Source of the DNA: JABWBD01 sp040768665
GTDB taxonomy: Bacteria > Planctomycetota > Planctomycetia > Pirellulales > Thermoguttaceae
Length of the DNA stretch: 64,000 nucleotides
Reading direction: 5' to 3'
Assembly: GCA_040768665.1 (NCBI GenBank)
Contig: JAXGMN010000042.1
Location: forward strand, 54,018-118,017
Each line of letters starts with the position of its first letter. Positions within the stretch are counted from its first letter, which is position 1. The notes under the pieces were generated by a model. It was not told the DNA's origin, made no database searches, and worked only from the letters and a program-made list of their open reading frames with translations. Positions 9,253-18,487 of this stretch are shown piece after piece. Position numbers and translations under genes: made by a program.

Positions 9253-9339
9253 CCGCGGACACTGTTTTCGATCACGCTCCCCGGCCAAGACATCGGCCGC
9301 TACTTGTGGCACACCAACGAGACCGACCCGGCAAGCAGA

Positions 9340-9691
9340 GCCCGAGCCATCGCCCTTCACGGCAGCACTCATCGGAAACGCATGGTCGAAGGTCCCCAAC
9401 TCTGACCCTGGATGAAGCCGGTGCGGCCCGAGGTCATTCGGGGCGAGGATTTCGTTGCGGTCAGGACGACCTACCGATACGTACGAGGCCTGGTGCGCCC
9501 AGTGGCCGAGCAATTTCCTCATCATTGTCGAGAAGATTCACGGCAGGCCGGTGAAGGCGGGGGAATCGTTCAGCGCTGCCCATATCGTCGGCTACTTCGA
9601 ATCCATCGACGAAATGCACAAGGTCTATGACCGCTACAAGGGCCACACCGCTCTCAGCGCCGACGCCTCCGGTTGGCGGCTGGTGAAATAG
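9340..9691 (+). pseudogene. Decayed, internally deleted paralogue of the secreted protein at 39271-40290
   Basis: Two stretches match the intact minus-strand gene. KPVRPEVIRGEDFVAVRTTY corresponds to its SPEIIRGKDFVAVKQQFRYR, and YEAWCAQWPSNF...GRPVKAGESFSAAHIVGYFE corresponds to VWEAWCHQRGY...GRPVQAGESFSAAFVVGYFN. About 120 residues between them are missing, stop codons interrupt the upstream part, and the reading frame changes. The last residues GWRLVK match GWKLIR. This is a clear relic of a duplicated gene. Confidence 0.7.
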
Positions 9692-9999
9692 CTGCGACCG
9701 TCGGGTCCGACGGTATTCAGCACTCTTGGAATGAAGGGTATAGTCTCAAGAGGAACGGCCGGGAACCTCGGGGCAACGTGCTTTCTGGCGTCTGTCGGGC
9801 AGGACCTGGTAAGCGCCGGGGCCCCTCGGCATGCCGGACCTACTACAGTTATTGGCGCGTACGGGTATGGCGCGAGGTGTACCGGCAGGGATGGTTCGGA
9901 GCCGATTGGGGATTGCCGATTTGGTCGGGCGCTCCAGGTCACGTTCGGCAAACGGGACCTGGAGCGGCCATGCGCCGGGCGTTATGCGGTCCGCGGAGT
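9692..9999. other. Intergenic region without a supported gene
   Basis: Only shadow frames are present. The region separates a pseudogene from the convergent sugar-isomerase-like gene. Confidence 0.45.
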
Positions 10000-10920
10000 C
10001 TACTCCGTCGCGAAGCTATCGACCTCCACATAGGCGTCGATCAAGGCCTGCTCGCCCTCGGGGCCCCGCTTGGAAAGACCGTGCTCCATGCCGACGATGC
10101 CCTGATAACCCTTCTCGTAAAGATGCTTGAAGATGTTCTTGTAATTGATCTCACCGGTGGTCGGCTCCTTGCGGCCCGGGTTGTCGCCGACCTGGAAGTA
10201 GGCGATCTCGTCCCAGGCCCGATCCATGTTCGGGATCAGGTTGCCTTCGCTGATCTGCTGGTGGTAGAGGTCGTCGAGGATTTTGCAGCACGGGCTTCCG
10301 ACCGCCTTGCAGATCAGATACGCCTGCGGAATCTTGTAGAGGAACAGCTCCGGATGGTTTGCGAAATGGTTGAGCGGTTCGAGGACCATGACCAGCCCGG
10401 ACGGCTCGCAGATCTCGGCGCATCGTTTGAGGGTATCGATGACGTTGACGGTCTGGTAGTCCAATTCGAGCCTGTGGTCGAACGTCCCGGGCACGACCGT
10501 GCACCACTTGGCGTTGACGCGCTTGGCGATCTCCACCGCGTTGCGCATGTCCTGGAGGATCTTCTCCCGCATCTCGTTGTCACCCGACGCCATGGTCGGG
10601 TTTTCAAAATCGACCGTGGCCACGAAGACGCCCATCTCGATTCCGAGATCCTGCATCGCCTTGGCGATCTTCTCTTGTTCTTCGACGGGCCTCCGCGGCA
10701 TGCCGTTGTCTTCCCACGCGGTGAACCCCTGATCGGCCGCGAATTTCAACTGGTCGACGAGATCCTTGCCCGCCAGGTTCTGAAACATTCCGAAATGCGG
10801 CGCATATTTCAGTTTGAAGCGGCGTTCGGGCTCGGCGGCGCGGACGATACGCTTTTCGGCGGCAAACGCCGCCGCGGCGGCACCGGCCACCCCGGCGGCT
10901 AGAAAATCTCTGCGGTTCAT
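10000..10920 (-). CDS. Hydroxypyruvate isomerase-like TIM-barrel protein with Tat signal
   Basis: A 306-residue exported protein of the sugar-phosphate isomerase/epimerase (xylose-isomerase-like TIM barrel) superfamily. The N-terminus NRRDFLAAGVAGAAAAAFAA is a twin-arginine signal. Body motifs include KYAPHFGMF, AADQGFTAWEDNGM, LEPLNHFANHPELFL, NMDRAWDEIAYFQVGDNPGRKEPTTGEINYK and VGMEHG, typical of Hyi-like proteins with metal-binding Glu, Asp and His residues. The ATG at 10920 is chosen because the Tat motif starts there and GGAG lies upstream; the longer frame adds 18 residues. Such proteins accompany Gfo/Idh dehydrogenases in planctomycete sugar oxidation, but the substrate is not known. 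Confidence 0.85.
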   Translation of the reverse strand: MNRRDFLAAGVAGAAAAAFAAEKRIVRAAEPERRFKLKYAPHFGMFQNLAGKDLVDQLKFAADQGFTAWEDNGMPRRPVEEQEKIAKAMQDLGIEMGVFVATVDFENPTMASGDNEMREKILQDMRNAVEIAKRVNAKWCTVVPGTFDHRLELDYQTVNVIDTLKRCAEICEPSGLVMVLEPLNHFANHPELFLYKIPQAYLICKAVGSPCCKILDDLYHQQISEGNLIPNMDRAWDEIAYFQVGDNPGRKEPTTGEINYKNIFKHLYEKGYQGIVGMEHGLSKRGPEGEQALIDAYVEVDSFATE

Positions 10921-11026
10921 CAATGGGTTCTCCGGAAGTTTTTTGGTCGCATCGGTGACAAACAGCCCTTCCATGCCGTGGGAGATCCTAGCGAAGGTTC
11001 GAGTCCGGACGGACCCGGTGGCCGCT

Positions 11027-11152
11027 TAGACGCCGTTCAGGAATTGGTTGTGCAATTCGGTGTGGAGCACATCTTGATCTGCCCCAGGAAACAAGGGGTG
11101 GATTGAAATCCACCCTACAATCATTGACCAACTGTTTATTGAACGGGGCCTT
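11027..11152. repeat. MITE-like element, copy 2 (inverted relative to copy 1)
   Basis: The reverse complement begins TAAGGCCCCGTTCAATAAAC and continues with TAGGGTGGATTTCAATCC, matching copy 1 at 863-984 over its full length at roughly 75-80 percent by eye. The terminal inverted repeats are preserved. The two copies bracket a 10-kb segment that includes the kinase-TIR gene. Confidence 0.65.
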
Positions 11153-11344
11153 AAAGCGGTTTGCGTCTCCTGAAATTCTGACAACCGCAGCTGGCGAATG
11201 CAAGCTGCAATCGATGTCATGCCCCCCCCGCTTCCGGCTGCGGGCTGGGGAGGCTGGGGTACTGCCGCAGACGCGAACGCCAGGGTGGAATGGGTTGGTG
11301 ATTGGTACGAATTATGGGGCTTGTCTGGACGAGGAAATCACTTG

Positions 11345-11600
11345 AGCGCCGTCGCCCATTTCTCACTGCTTGAGTACGACCGAGGTGAAAAGGCGGAGTT
11401 GTACGCGGAGGCCGGCATCATCGACTACTGGATTGCGAACGTGCGGGATCAGTGTGTGGAAGTCTTTCGGGAGCCGACGGGCCGAGCATTCGGCAGGGTG
11501 GATGTCTATCGCGGCGATGATGAGGTGCGGTCGCCGGTTCTGCCGGAGATGGTCTTGCGGCCCTCAATGCTCCGGGGCCCACGGGCTATGGGTCCACTAT
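11345..11600 (+). pseudogene. Uma2-family (DUF820) endonuclease fragment
   Basis: The translation LLEYDRGEKAELYAEAGIID followed by YWIANVRDQCVEVFREPTGR and ending VLPEMVLRPSML matches the C-terminal half of Uma2 proteins, whose nuclease-like core has D...ExK-type residues. The N-terminal half is missing, and the upstream frame has no Uma2 features. An intact Uma2 gene is at 40317-40976. This copy is a truncated relic. Confidence 0.65.
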
Positions 11601-11670
11601 GCCGCTGATCCTAGTAACGACCGACGGGAAGGTCCCCTGCCTTGGCAACCGGCGGAAAATCGTGAAATTC

Positions 11671-11913
11671 TTACGGAACAGCGGCTGCGTCGGCCGCCGG
11701 AACCGTCGATGCCTGCCGGTACCATGTATGCCGACAGGTGACTCCGGTCATCGCGCCGTGTCGCAATGCTTGCGCCACCTTTCGAATGCAGGAGGGACAG
11801 GCCACTTCCTCAGGGACGCAGCGGAAACCTCCCTCGCCGCTCGGGGGAAGTTCATAGTATTGGATCTCGCCTTCGCGACAGCCATTTAGGCCAAACAGCG
11901 CTACACGGATCAT
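11671..11913 (-). CDS. Hypothetical small protein with a CPSC motif (80 aa)
   Basis: The ATG at 11913 is preceded by AAGGAGGTACAGCCGTC, one of the best ribosome binding sites in the window. The product begins MIRVALFGLNGCREGEIQYY and contains CVPEEVACPSCIRKVAQALR and a later Cys-Arg-His, so a small metal-binding knuckle is possible. I do not recognise a family. It lies just downstream of the epimerase gene on the same strand. Confidence 0.5.
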   Translation of the reverse strand: MIRVALFGLNGCREGEIQYYELPPSGEGGFRCVPEEVACPSCIRKVAQALRHGAMTGVTCRHTWYRQASTVPAADAAAVP

Positions 11914-11981
11914 GACGGCTGTACCTCCTTGTCGCACTAGTTTAGCGGGGAAAGCGCGGACGTCCATCAGGAGAATCCCGA

Positions 11982-12968
11982 TCACCGGTCGCCCAATTCC
12001 AGCGGCAACACCGTCTCCCGGTTCTCCCGGTACCACTCGACCGAACGCCGAAGCCCTTCCTCGATCGGCACTTGCGGCGTCCAGTCCAAGAGCCGGCGGG
12101 CCTTGGAAACGTCGGCCCAGGTGGCTGGAACGTCGGCTGGGTGCGCGGGGCGATAATCGATCTTCGCCGGCCGCCCGAGGAGTTCGCCGATTATTGCGAT
12201 AACGTCGGATAGCCGCACCGGCCGGTCGCCGCCCAGATTGATCACTTCGTACCCGAAGGGCCGCAGTGCGGCAACCGTGCCCCGCGCAATATCGTCGACG
12301 AAAGTGAAATCACGCTCCTGGCTCCCGTCGCCGAATACCACGATCGGCTCGCCTTCGGCAATCCGCCGAACGAAACGGAACACGCTCATATCCGGCCGGC
12401 CTGCGGGGCCGTAAACCGTGAAGTACCGCACTACCGAGACGTCCAGCTTATGCAGATAGTGATAGGTATAAGCGAGTGTCTCGGCTGCCTTCTTCGACGC
12501 CGCATAAGGCGACAGAGGGCAGTTCGTGTCGGCATCCTCCCGATAGGGAACCGGGTTGCTCGCCCCGTACAAGCTCGAGGTCGATGCCAGCAGGAACTTC
12601 TTGACTCCGCACGCGCGACAGGCGTCCAGGAGATTCAAGGTCCCGTCGCAGTTGGCCCGGTAGTAGACCCACGGGTCTTCCACGCTTGTGCGGACTCCCG
12701 CACGCGCCGCCAGATTCACCACACCCTCGAACGGCCCTTCCTCCCGGAAAAGCCGCTCCACCGCGGGCCGCTCGGAGATGTCGATCTCTTGGAATTGGAA
12801 TCCGCCGCGAGCTTTCAATCGGGCAAGCCGCCACTGTTTCAGCCGACGGTCGTAGGCATCGTTGAGGTTGTCGACCCCCACGACGCGGTGCCCTGCTTCC
12901 AAAAGCAACTCGGTCACGCGCGACGCGATAAACCCGGCAGAGCCGGTGACGAGGTAGGGATGCGTCAT
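11982..12968 (-). CDS. NAD-dependent epimerase, UDP-glucuronate 4-epimerase type
   Basis: An extended short-chain dehydrogenase/epimerase of 328 aa. The glycine motif TGSAGFIASRV is at the N-terminus, followed by VDNLNDAYDRRLKQWRLARL, a signature of UDP-glucuronate/UDP-glucose 4-epimerases. The catalytic tyrosine and lysine are in PYAASKKAAE. RYFTVYGPAGRPDM and FGDGSQERDFTFVDDIARG complete the substrate site. It would interconvert UDP-glucuronate and UDP-galacturonate in the cytoplasm for surface polysaccharide synthesis. The adjacent upstream gene, 27 nt away, encodes a nucleotide-sugar 6-dehydrogenase, which supplies such uronic acids, so the two form a natural operon. Confidence 0.87.
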   Translation of the reverse strand: MTHPYLVTGSAGFIASRVTELLLEAGHRVVGVDNLNDAYDRRLKQWRLARLKARGGFQFQEIDISERPAVERLFREEGPFEGVVNLAARAGVRTSVEDPWVYYRANCDGTLNLLDACRACGVKKFLLASTSSLYGASNPVPYREDADTNCPLSPYAASKKAAETLAYTYHYLHKLDVSVVRYFTVYGPAGRPDMSVFRFVRRIAEGEPIVVFGDGSQERDFTFVDDIARGTVAALRPFGYEVINLGGDRPVRLSDVIAIIGELLGRPAKIDYRPAHPADVPATWADVSKARRLLDWTPQVPIEEGLRRSVEWYRENRETVLPLELGDR

Positions 12969-12995
12969 TCTGCTGCCGATCTCCGTTCGGTCGGT

Positions 12996-14336
12996 TCATG
13001 CCTTGTAGATTTTCTCTCGCCCCTGGGGCACGTTTTTCGTCGCATTCCGTGTATCGACCACGATTCGGGCGTGCCGGACGATGAACTCGTAATCGTATGC
13101 GGAATGGTCCGTCGCGACCAGCACACAATCCTGCGATGCCAGAAATTCGGGCGTCAGTTCGACGCTGGCCATGTCCGGCACGTCGTGGTGGCGCATCCGC
13201 GGCAGCCTCGGCACGTGCGGATCGTTGTAGCTCAGCATGGCGCCGCCGGCAAGGAGGAGTTCCATGAGGACGAACGACGGGCTTTCCCGCGGATCGTCGA
13301 CGTCCTTCTTGTACGCGACGCCCAGCATGCAGATCTTACTGCCTCGCAGCGGCTTCGCGGAATCGTTCAACGCGTCGATCACCTTGCGAACGACATACTG
13401 GGGCATGCTCGTATTGATCTCGCCCGCCAGCTCGATGAAGCGCGTCGGCATGCCGTGCTTCCGCGCGATCCAGCTCAGATAGAACGGATCGATCGGGATG
13501 CAATGCCCGCCCAATCCGGGCCCCGGGTAAAAAGCCTGATAGCCGAACGGCTTCGTCTTGGCCGCGTCGATGACCTCCCACACGTCGATCCCCAGCCGGT
13601 CAAAGAGCATCTTGAGCTCGTTGACCATGGCGATGTTGATCGACCGGTAGGTATTCTCCAGGATCTTGCAGGCTTCGGCCACCTCGCAACTCGACACCGG
13701 TACCACCGCCGCGACCGCCTGGCGGTAGAGCAGATCGGCCAGTCGCGAGCTGTTGGGCTCGATGCCGCCGACCACCTTTGGAATACGCTCGGCGGAATAG
13801 TCGGGGTTGCCCGGATCCTCGCGCTCGGGACTGAAGGCCAGGAAGAAATCCTTGCCCACCCGGAGCCCGCCCGCCTCGAGGATCGGAAGCATGACGTCAC
13901 GGGTCGTGCCGGGATACGTTGTGCTCTCCAGAACGATCAGTTGACCGCGACGGAGAACGGCGGCAATCTGCCGCGTCGTCGCTTCGATGTACTGAAGATC
14001 GGGATCCCGGCTATCGCTGAGCGGCGTGGGCACGCAGATCAACAAGGCATCGGCCTCCGACAGCCGTTCCATGTCGGCGGTCGGTTCAAATTTTCCATCG
14101 CCGACGCACTGGTCAATCCACTCCGACGGGATATGCCCGATGTAGCTTCGACCCTCCCTCAGTCGCTCGACTTTGACCGGATCGACGTCGAATCCCAGCG
14201 TGCTGAACCCGGCATGGACGAAAGCGCGGATCAGCGGCAGTCCGACGTATCCCAAGCCGACGACCCCGACCTTGGCCGTGCGGTCGGCAATCGCCTGATC
14301 CAGAGCGTGAAGAAACGATTCGAGCGAACGAGGCAT
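12996..14336 (-). CDS. UDP-sugar 6-dehydrogenase (UGD/WbpA-like)
   Basis: A nucleotide-sugar dehydrogenase of 446 aa. The N-terminal Rossmann motif VGVVGLGYVGLPL lies near residue 25. CVPTPLSD, ESTTYPGTT and SPEREDPGN mark the NAD and substrate domains. The catalytic cysteine is in GLGGHCIPIDPFYL, and LGVAYKKDVDDPRESP begins the C-terminal domain. It oxidises a UDP-hexose (glucose, or GlcNAc as in WbpA) to the uronate; SPEREDPGN is more common in the WbpA/TviB branch. It sits directly upstream of the epimerase and is likely co-transcribed with it. Confidence 0.88.
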   Translation of the reverse strand: MPRSLESFLHALDQAIADRTAKVGVVGLGYVGLPLIRAFVHAGFSTLGFDVDPVKVERLREGRSYIGHIPSEWIDQCVGDGKFEPTADMERLSEADALLICVPTPLSDSRDPDLQYIEATTRQIAAVLRRGQLIVLESTTYPGTTRDVMLPILEAGGLRVGKDFFLAFSPEREDPGNPDYSAERIPKVVGGIEPNSSRLADLLYRQAVAAVVPVSSCEVAEACKILENTYRSINIAMVNELKMLFDRLGIDVWEVIDAAKTKPFGYQAFYPGPGLGGHCIPIDPFYLSWIARKHGMPTRFIELAGEINTSMPQYVVRKVIDALNDSAKPLRGSKICMLGVAYKKDVDDPRESPSFVLMELLLAGGAMLSYNDPHVPRLPRMRHHDVPDMASVELTPEFLASQDCVLVATDHSAYDYEFIVRHARIVVDTRNATKNVPQGREKIYKA

Positions 14337-14676
14337 CGGCGAGTCCTTTCGTGAAAAGCGGCGTTCGTGGCGCCGAAAACGGCCGACCCAATCCTCCGCC
14401 TAACCACCCCGCAAAGGGGTGCGGCCGTTCGTCAAAACGGCATTATACTCCAAGCCGGCGCGTACGGAAGCCAAGCTTGTGCCGTTGCTCAGCCCCGCTG
14501 GTAGGTCCCGCTTGCCGAACTCGTCGTTAGACACATCTTCGGACCCCCGCGGGTTCGTTCCGCGGGTGAACCAGGTTCACCAGCTAGCAGACGTCCCCCA
14601 ACCCAGTTTCGGCCCCCTGCCGCCTCGTGCGGCCGGAGCCAAAGGTCCGCCGGCCAGGCCAACTTTCTTACGTCCC
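14337..14676. other. Intergenic region with small palindromes
   Basis: No gene is supported. ACCCCGCAAAGGGGT at about 14406-14420 and CCCGCGGGTTCGTTCCGCGGG near 14547-14567 can form hairpins, which could terminate the methyltransferase transcript or form a promoter-proximal structure. Confidence 0.4.
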
Positions 14677-15537
14677 CTAATCAAGATCCGGCCGCCGGCA
14701 AACCGCGATCCAGCCGGTGGCGCGCAGACGCCCCATCAGCCAGGGCCACCGCAGCGGCCGACGCCGTTCGGCGGACAGCGCAATCAGCCGGAGCAATTTG
14801 AATCCGGCCCTCCGCAGATCGCTCGTCAGTTCCCCTTGGCGGAACGAGTGGACAAACAGTTTCGAGATGCCGCGGTCGTCAAAGAACTTGTCGCCAAGCT
14901 CCACGTCGCATCCCCGCAGCGATTCCAGGAGGTTGACCGCCAGCCAGCGGCGGCCGTCAGGGTCCATCAAACGGTTCCAGGCGTTGTGGACATGGAGAAC
15001 GAAAAGCCCCCCGGGACGGAGAATCCGCCAGGCGTGCGCCAGCACATGCCGCCGGTTTTCGCGACCGCGGATCATCCCGAGAGTGCTGAACAGACACATG
15101 CAGTAGTCGGCCGCGCCGTCGCGGAGACAGTCCAGCTCGACCACGTTGGCCTGGATCCGCGCGATCCGAAGGCCCTGTTCCACGATTTTCCGACCGAGCA
15201 CTTGAAGCATCGGCCGAGACAGGTCGACGCCCAGACCGTGAAATCCTCGCCGCACGAGCGGCACCAATGCCCGACCGGTGCCGCAGCCGAGATCGACTAC
15301 CAAGCCCGGTTGGCAAAAATACTCCGCCAGCACTTGCTCATCCAGTGCAAACAGCGGATGCCCACCGAGACGTTCGTCGTACTGCCGGGCAATCTCTTCA
15401 GCCTGGGCATATTGCCACACACCGCGGGGCACGCCCGCGGGAAGCTGCCACTGTGGTGGGTTGCCTCGCAAGGAAGGCTCCGGCGGTTGCTGAATGTCCG
15501 AGCGATCAGTATAATGCCCGATTCTACCATTGCCCAC
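14677..15537 (-). CDS. Class I SAM-dependent methyltransferase
   Basis: A 286-residue protein with motif I VVDLGCGTGRALVPLVRRG near residue 85, followed by GVDLSRPMLQVLGRK. An acidic residue after strand 2 should hold the SAM ribose. A long helix before the motif (YAQAEEIARQYDERL) and a C-terminal beta-rich region complete the fold. The substrate is unknown. The gene is divergent from gap with about 85 nt between them. The start is uncertain because the first 25 residues look unstructured. Confidence 0.8.
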   Translation of the reverse strand: MGNGRIGHYTDRSDIQQPPEPSLRGNPPQWQLPAGVPRGVWQYAQAEEIARQYDERLGGHPLFALDEQVLAEYFCQPGLVVDLGCGTGRALVPLVRRGFHGLGVDLSRPMLQVLGRKIVEQGLRIARIQANVVELDCLRDGAADYCMCLFSTLGMIRGRENRRHVLAHAWRILRPGGLFVLHVHNAWNRLMDPDGRRWLAVNLLESLRGCDVELGDKFFDDRGISKLFVHSFRQGELTSDLRRAGFKLLRLIALSAERRRPLRWPWLMGRLRATGWIAVCRRPDLD

Positions 15538-15621
15538 AAAGCCGAGCAGTCGGCATCACGGCCATCGAGTATCCCCTCCGCTTGTGTAGGGGGGTCCGGT
15601 TTTTTGCAAAGGAGAGTCACT

Positions 15622-16638
<1,017 letters not shown>

Positions 16639-16669
16639 TCCATCTCACGTCTGCCTGAAGCGATAACCC

Positions 16670-16704
16670 CCGCGGACGCCGGCCCCAGCGGTCGGCGTCC
16701 GCGG
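16670..16704 (+). terminator. Hairpin downstream of gap
   Basis: CCGCGGACGCCG pairs with CGGCGTCCGCGG across an 11-nt loop, giving a perfect 12-bp stem about 30 nt after the gap stop codon. It is followed by a short CTCGTTT stretch, so it is a plausible intrinsic terminator. Confidence 0.6.
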
Positions 16705-16732
16705 CTCGTTTGGAGCGTATCCCAAAGCCGCC

Positions 16733-16796
16733 GGGAACTGGCTCATTCTCGGGAGTCTTCGGAACAAAGTTTGCCAGTCCCCTTCTCGTCGCGCCA
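16733..16796. repeat. REP-like palindrome (GGGGACTGG family)
   Basis: GGGAACTGGCTCATTCTCGG on the left is mirrored by TTTGCCAGTCCCC on the right. Its ends match the palindromes at 3638-3722 and 36334-36421. Confidence 0.5.
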
Positions 16797-16818
16797 ATCT
16801 TTGAGCGATTGCACCTCA

Positions 16819-18246
16819 TCATCCGTCTCGTATTGCCATCCAGCGGTCTGCGAACACCAGGCAGAACCACGGAAGCCAGAACACCCCGGCCGCATCCATG
16901 AAGCGCCCCAGCGGCGGCGAGGAGATGATGATAAACGCGATGTTGACCGCCGAGAACATCGCGGCAATCAGCAGCAAGGCATTCCAGGGCAATTGCATCT
17001 CCGGAGGTCTCCGGCCCGGCACTCCTCCCCGGCGAGCGAGCGCAACGAAATGGAGCCCCAGCAACACGGGCAGCCCCAACAGCACAAGCGGATGAATGAC
17101 CAACTCCGAGGCGATCATGTAGACGCCGCGGGCCCATGCTTTGACCAGCCAGATCGCATACAACTTCGGCCGGCAGCGGATGATCGACGTGGCCAGTCGG
17201 ACCAGCACCCGGTTGGTCAACACGGGATCTCCGTCAGCGACCGTCCGTGCCGCCGGAAAGAAGACTTTCCACGTGCTGCGGTCCCACCGGTTCTCGATGG
17301 TGATGTAGCTGGTCGTCACGTCGTCGCCGAACGTCGGATCCTCCTCCGCCAGGGCTTCGCGGCGGCGGAGTGCCTCGCGCGCGACCGGTTGCACCTCCTC
17401 GGGCAGGCATGGAACCGTCACCGGGTCGAGGAATTCACCCGCAAGACCGGCAAAGTTGTACCCGCTGAACGAGACAAGCCCAAAGTCGCCGACGGTCACC
17501 CAACGCAGCAGCGAGAACGCCACCAGCGGCACAGCGGCACAGCACGCGAGCCATCCGCCCATCCGCCACCGGCCGATGACCGGTTCGCTCCGGCCGCTAT
17601 CCGGTTCCACCCATTGCCAAACCGCGATCAGAGCGACCCCCAGCACCGGGCAGAGCGGCACCAGGAACAGGTAAGCGGGGCGAATCTGATACGCCGCGAG
17701 AATCAGTGCGGTCAGCAGCAGCCAGCGAACCGCGCTTCGCGGAGCGACAACCACCGACACCAGCGCGCCCATTGCCGCGATGGCAATCGACGAAGCGAGG
17801 GCATCGGTCGAGATAATCGAGACATTGCGCAAAACTGTGTTGGTGACCAGAAGGCTCGCCGCCGCCATAGCTGCAAGGGAAGCCCTGGGAAACCATGTAC
17901 GCGAACCCCAATACCACACGAGCACGCACAGGACGTGGACGACATACTGGGCCCACGGCACGGCCGCCTTCGTTCCGCTCATGCTTAGAATCGCTTGCAC
18001 GAAAAGCGGGTAACCGTACGTGCGAATGCTGACCAGGCCGGCCTCGACGGGCAGAATCGGGAACTCGAGGTAGCTGGGCGTATCGTACACCTCCTCGCAG
18101 GCCATTCGCCCGGTCAGGTGCAGTCCCGCGGCCACGAGCACCCCGGCGGCCAGGATGGCGGCAATTGCTCTGCGGTCGGGGCCAGGCAGGATCGATCGAA
18201 GCTCGCGCAAGGGACTCGCCTCGGCACAGAAGGCTTTCAGACACAC
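16819..18246 (-). CDS. Polytopic membrane protein, GT-C-glycosyltransferase-like
   Basis: A 475-residue integral membrane protein with about 9-11 hydrophobic segments. The first lies near residues 28-48, and a periplasmic loop follows with VYDTPSYLEFPILP, where an acidic residue after the first membrane segment would suit a lipid-linked-sugar glycosyltransferase of the GT-C fold. Further segments follow FVQAILSMSGTKAAVPWAQYV. No motif settles the substrate. It may serve the same surface polysaccharide pathway as the nearby nucleotide-sugar genes, but that is inference from position only. Confidence 0.65.
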   Translation of the reverse strand: MCLKAFCAEASPLRELRSILPGPDRRAIAAILAAGVLVAAGLHLTGRMACEEVYDTPSYLEFPILPVEAGLVSIRTYGYPLFVQAILSMSGTKAAVPWAQYVVHVLCVLVWYWGSRTWFPRASLAAMAAASLLVTNTVLRNVSIISTDALASSIAIAAMGALVSVVVAPRSAVRWLLLTALILAAYQIRPAYLFLVPLCPVLGVALIAVWQWVEPDSGRSEPVIGRWRMGGWLACCAAVPLVAFSLLRWVTVGDFGLVSFSGYNFAGLAGEFLDPVTVPCLPEEVQPVAREALRRREALAEEDPTFGDDVTTSYITIENRWDRSTWKVFFPAARTVADGDPVLTNRVLVRLATSIIRCRPKLYAIWLVKAWARGVYMIASELVIHPLVLLGLPVLLGLHFVALARRGGVPGRRPPEMQLPWNALLLIAAMFSAVNIAFIIISSPPLGRFMDAAGVFWLPWFCLVFADRWMAIRDG

Positions 18247-18487
18247 TCAATCCTCGATTCCTACGAGTATAACTTCCCCCCAGTCCGCAAACAAAACGGC
18301 GCGAACCTACAGTCGCTACAGTCCACCCGACCCGAATCATGAAGGCCGTATCAGCTCGCCGCCCTCGCATATCTGGTGAGCCCCTCGCCTTCACGCTATC
18401 ATCAAAGGGCAATCCGCGTAGCCGTTTCTCGCACGGCACGACACACCGCCCCGAACATTCGGCTTCCGCACCAGGAGGCAAACTTTC

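Noticed and set aside
8011..9525. A 504-codon antisense frame opposite the kinase-TIR gene
   Set aside because: GC-rich antisense shadow. The plus-strand frame has clear kinase, TIR and Walker motifs.
12450..14354. A 634-codon plus-strand frame
   Set aside because: It is antisense to the sugar dehydrogenase and epimerase genes, both of which are clearly coding on the minus strand.
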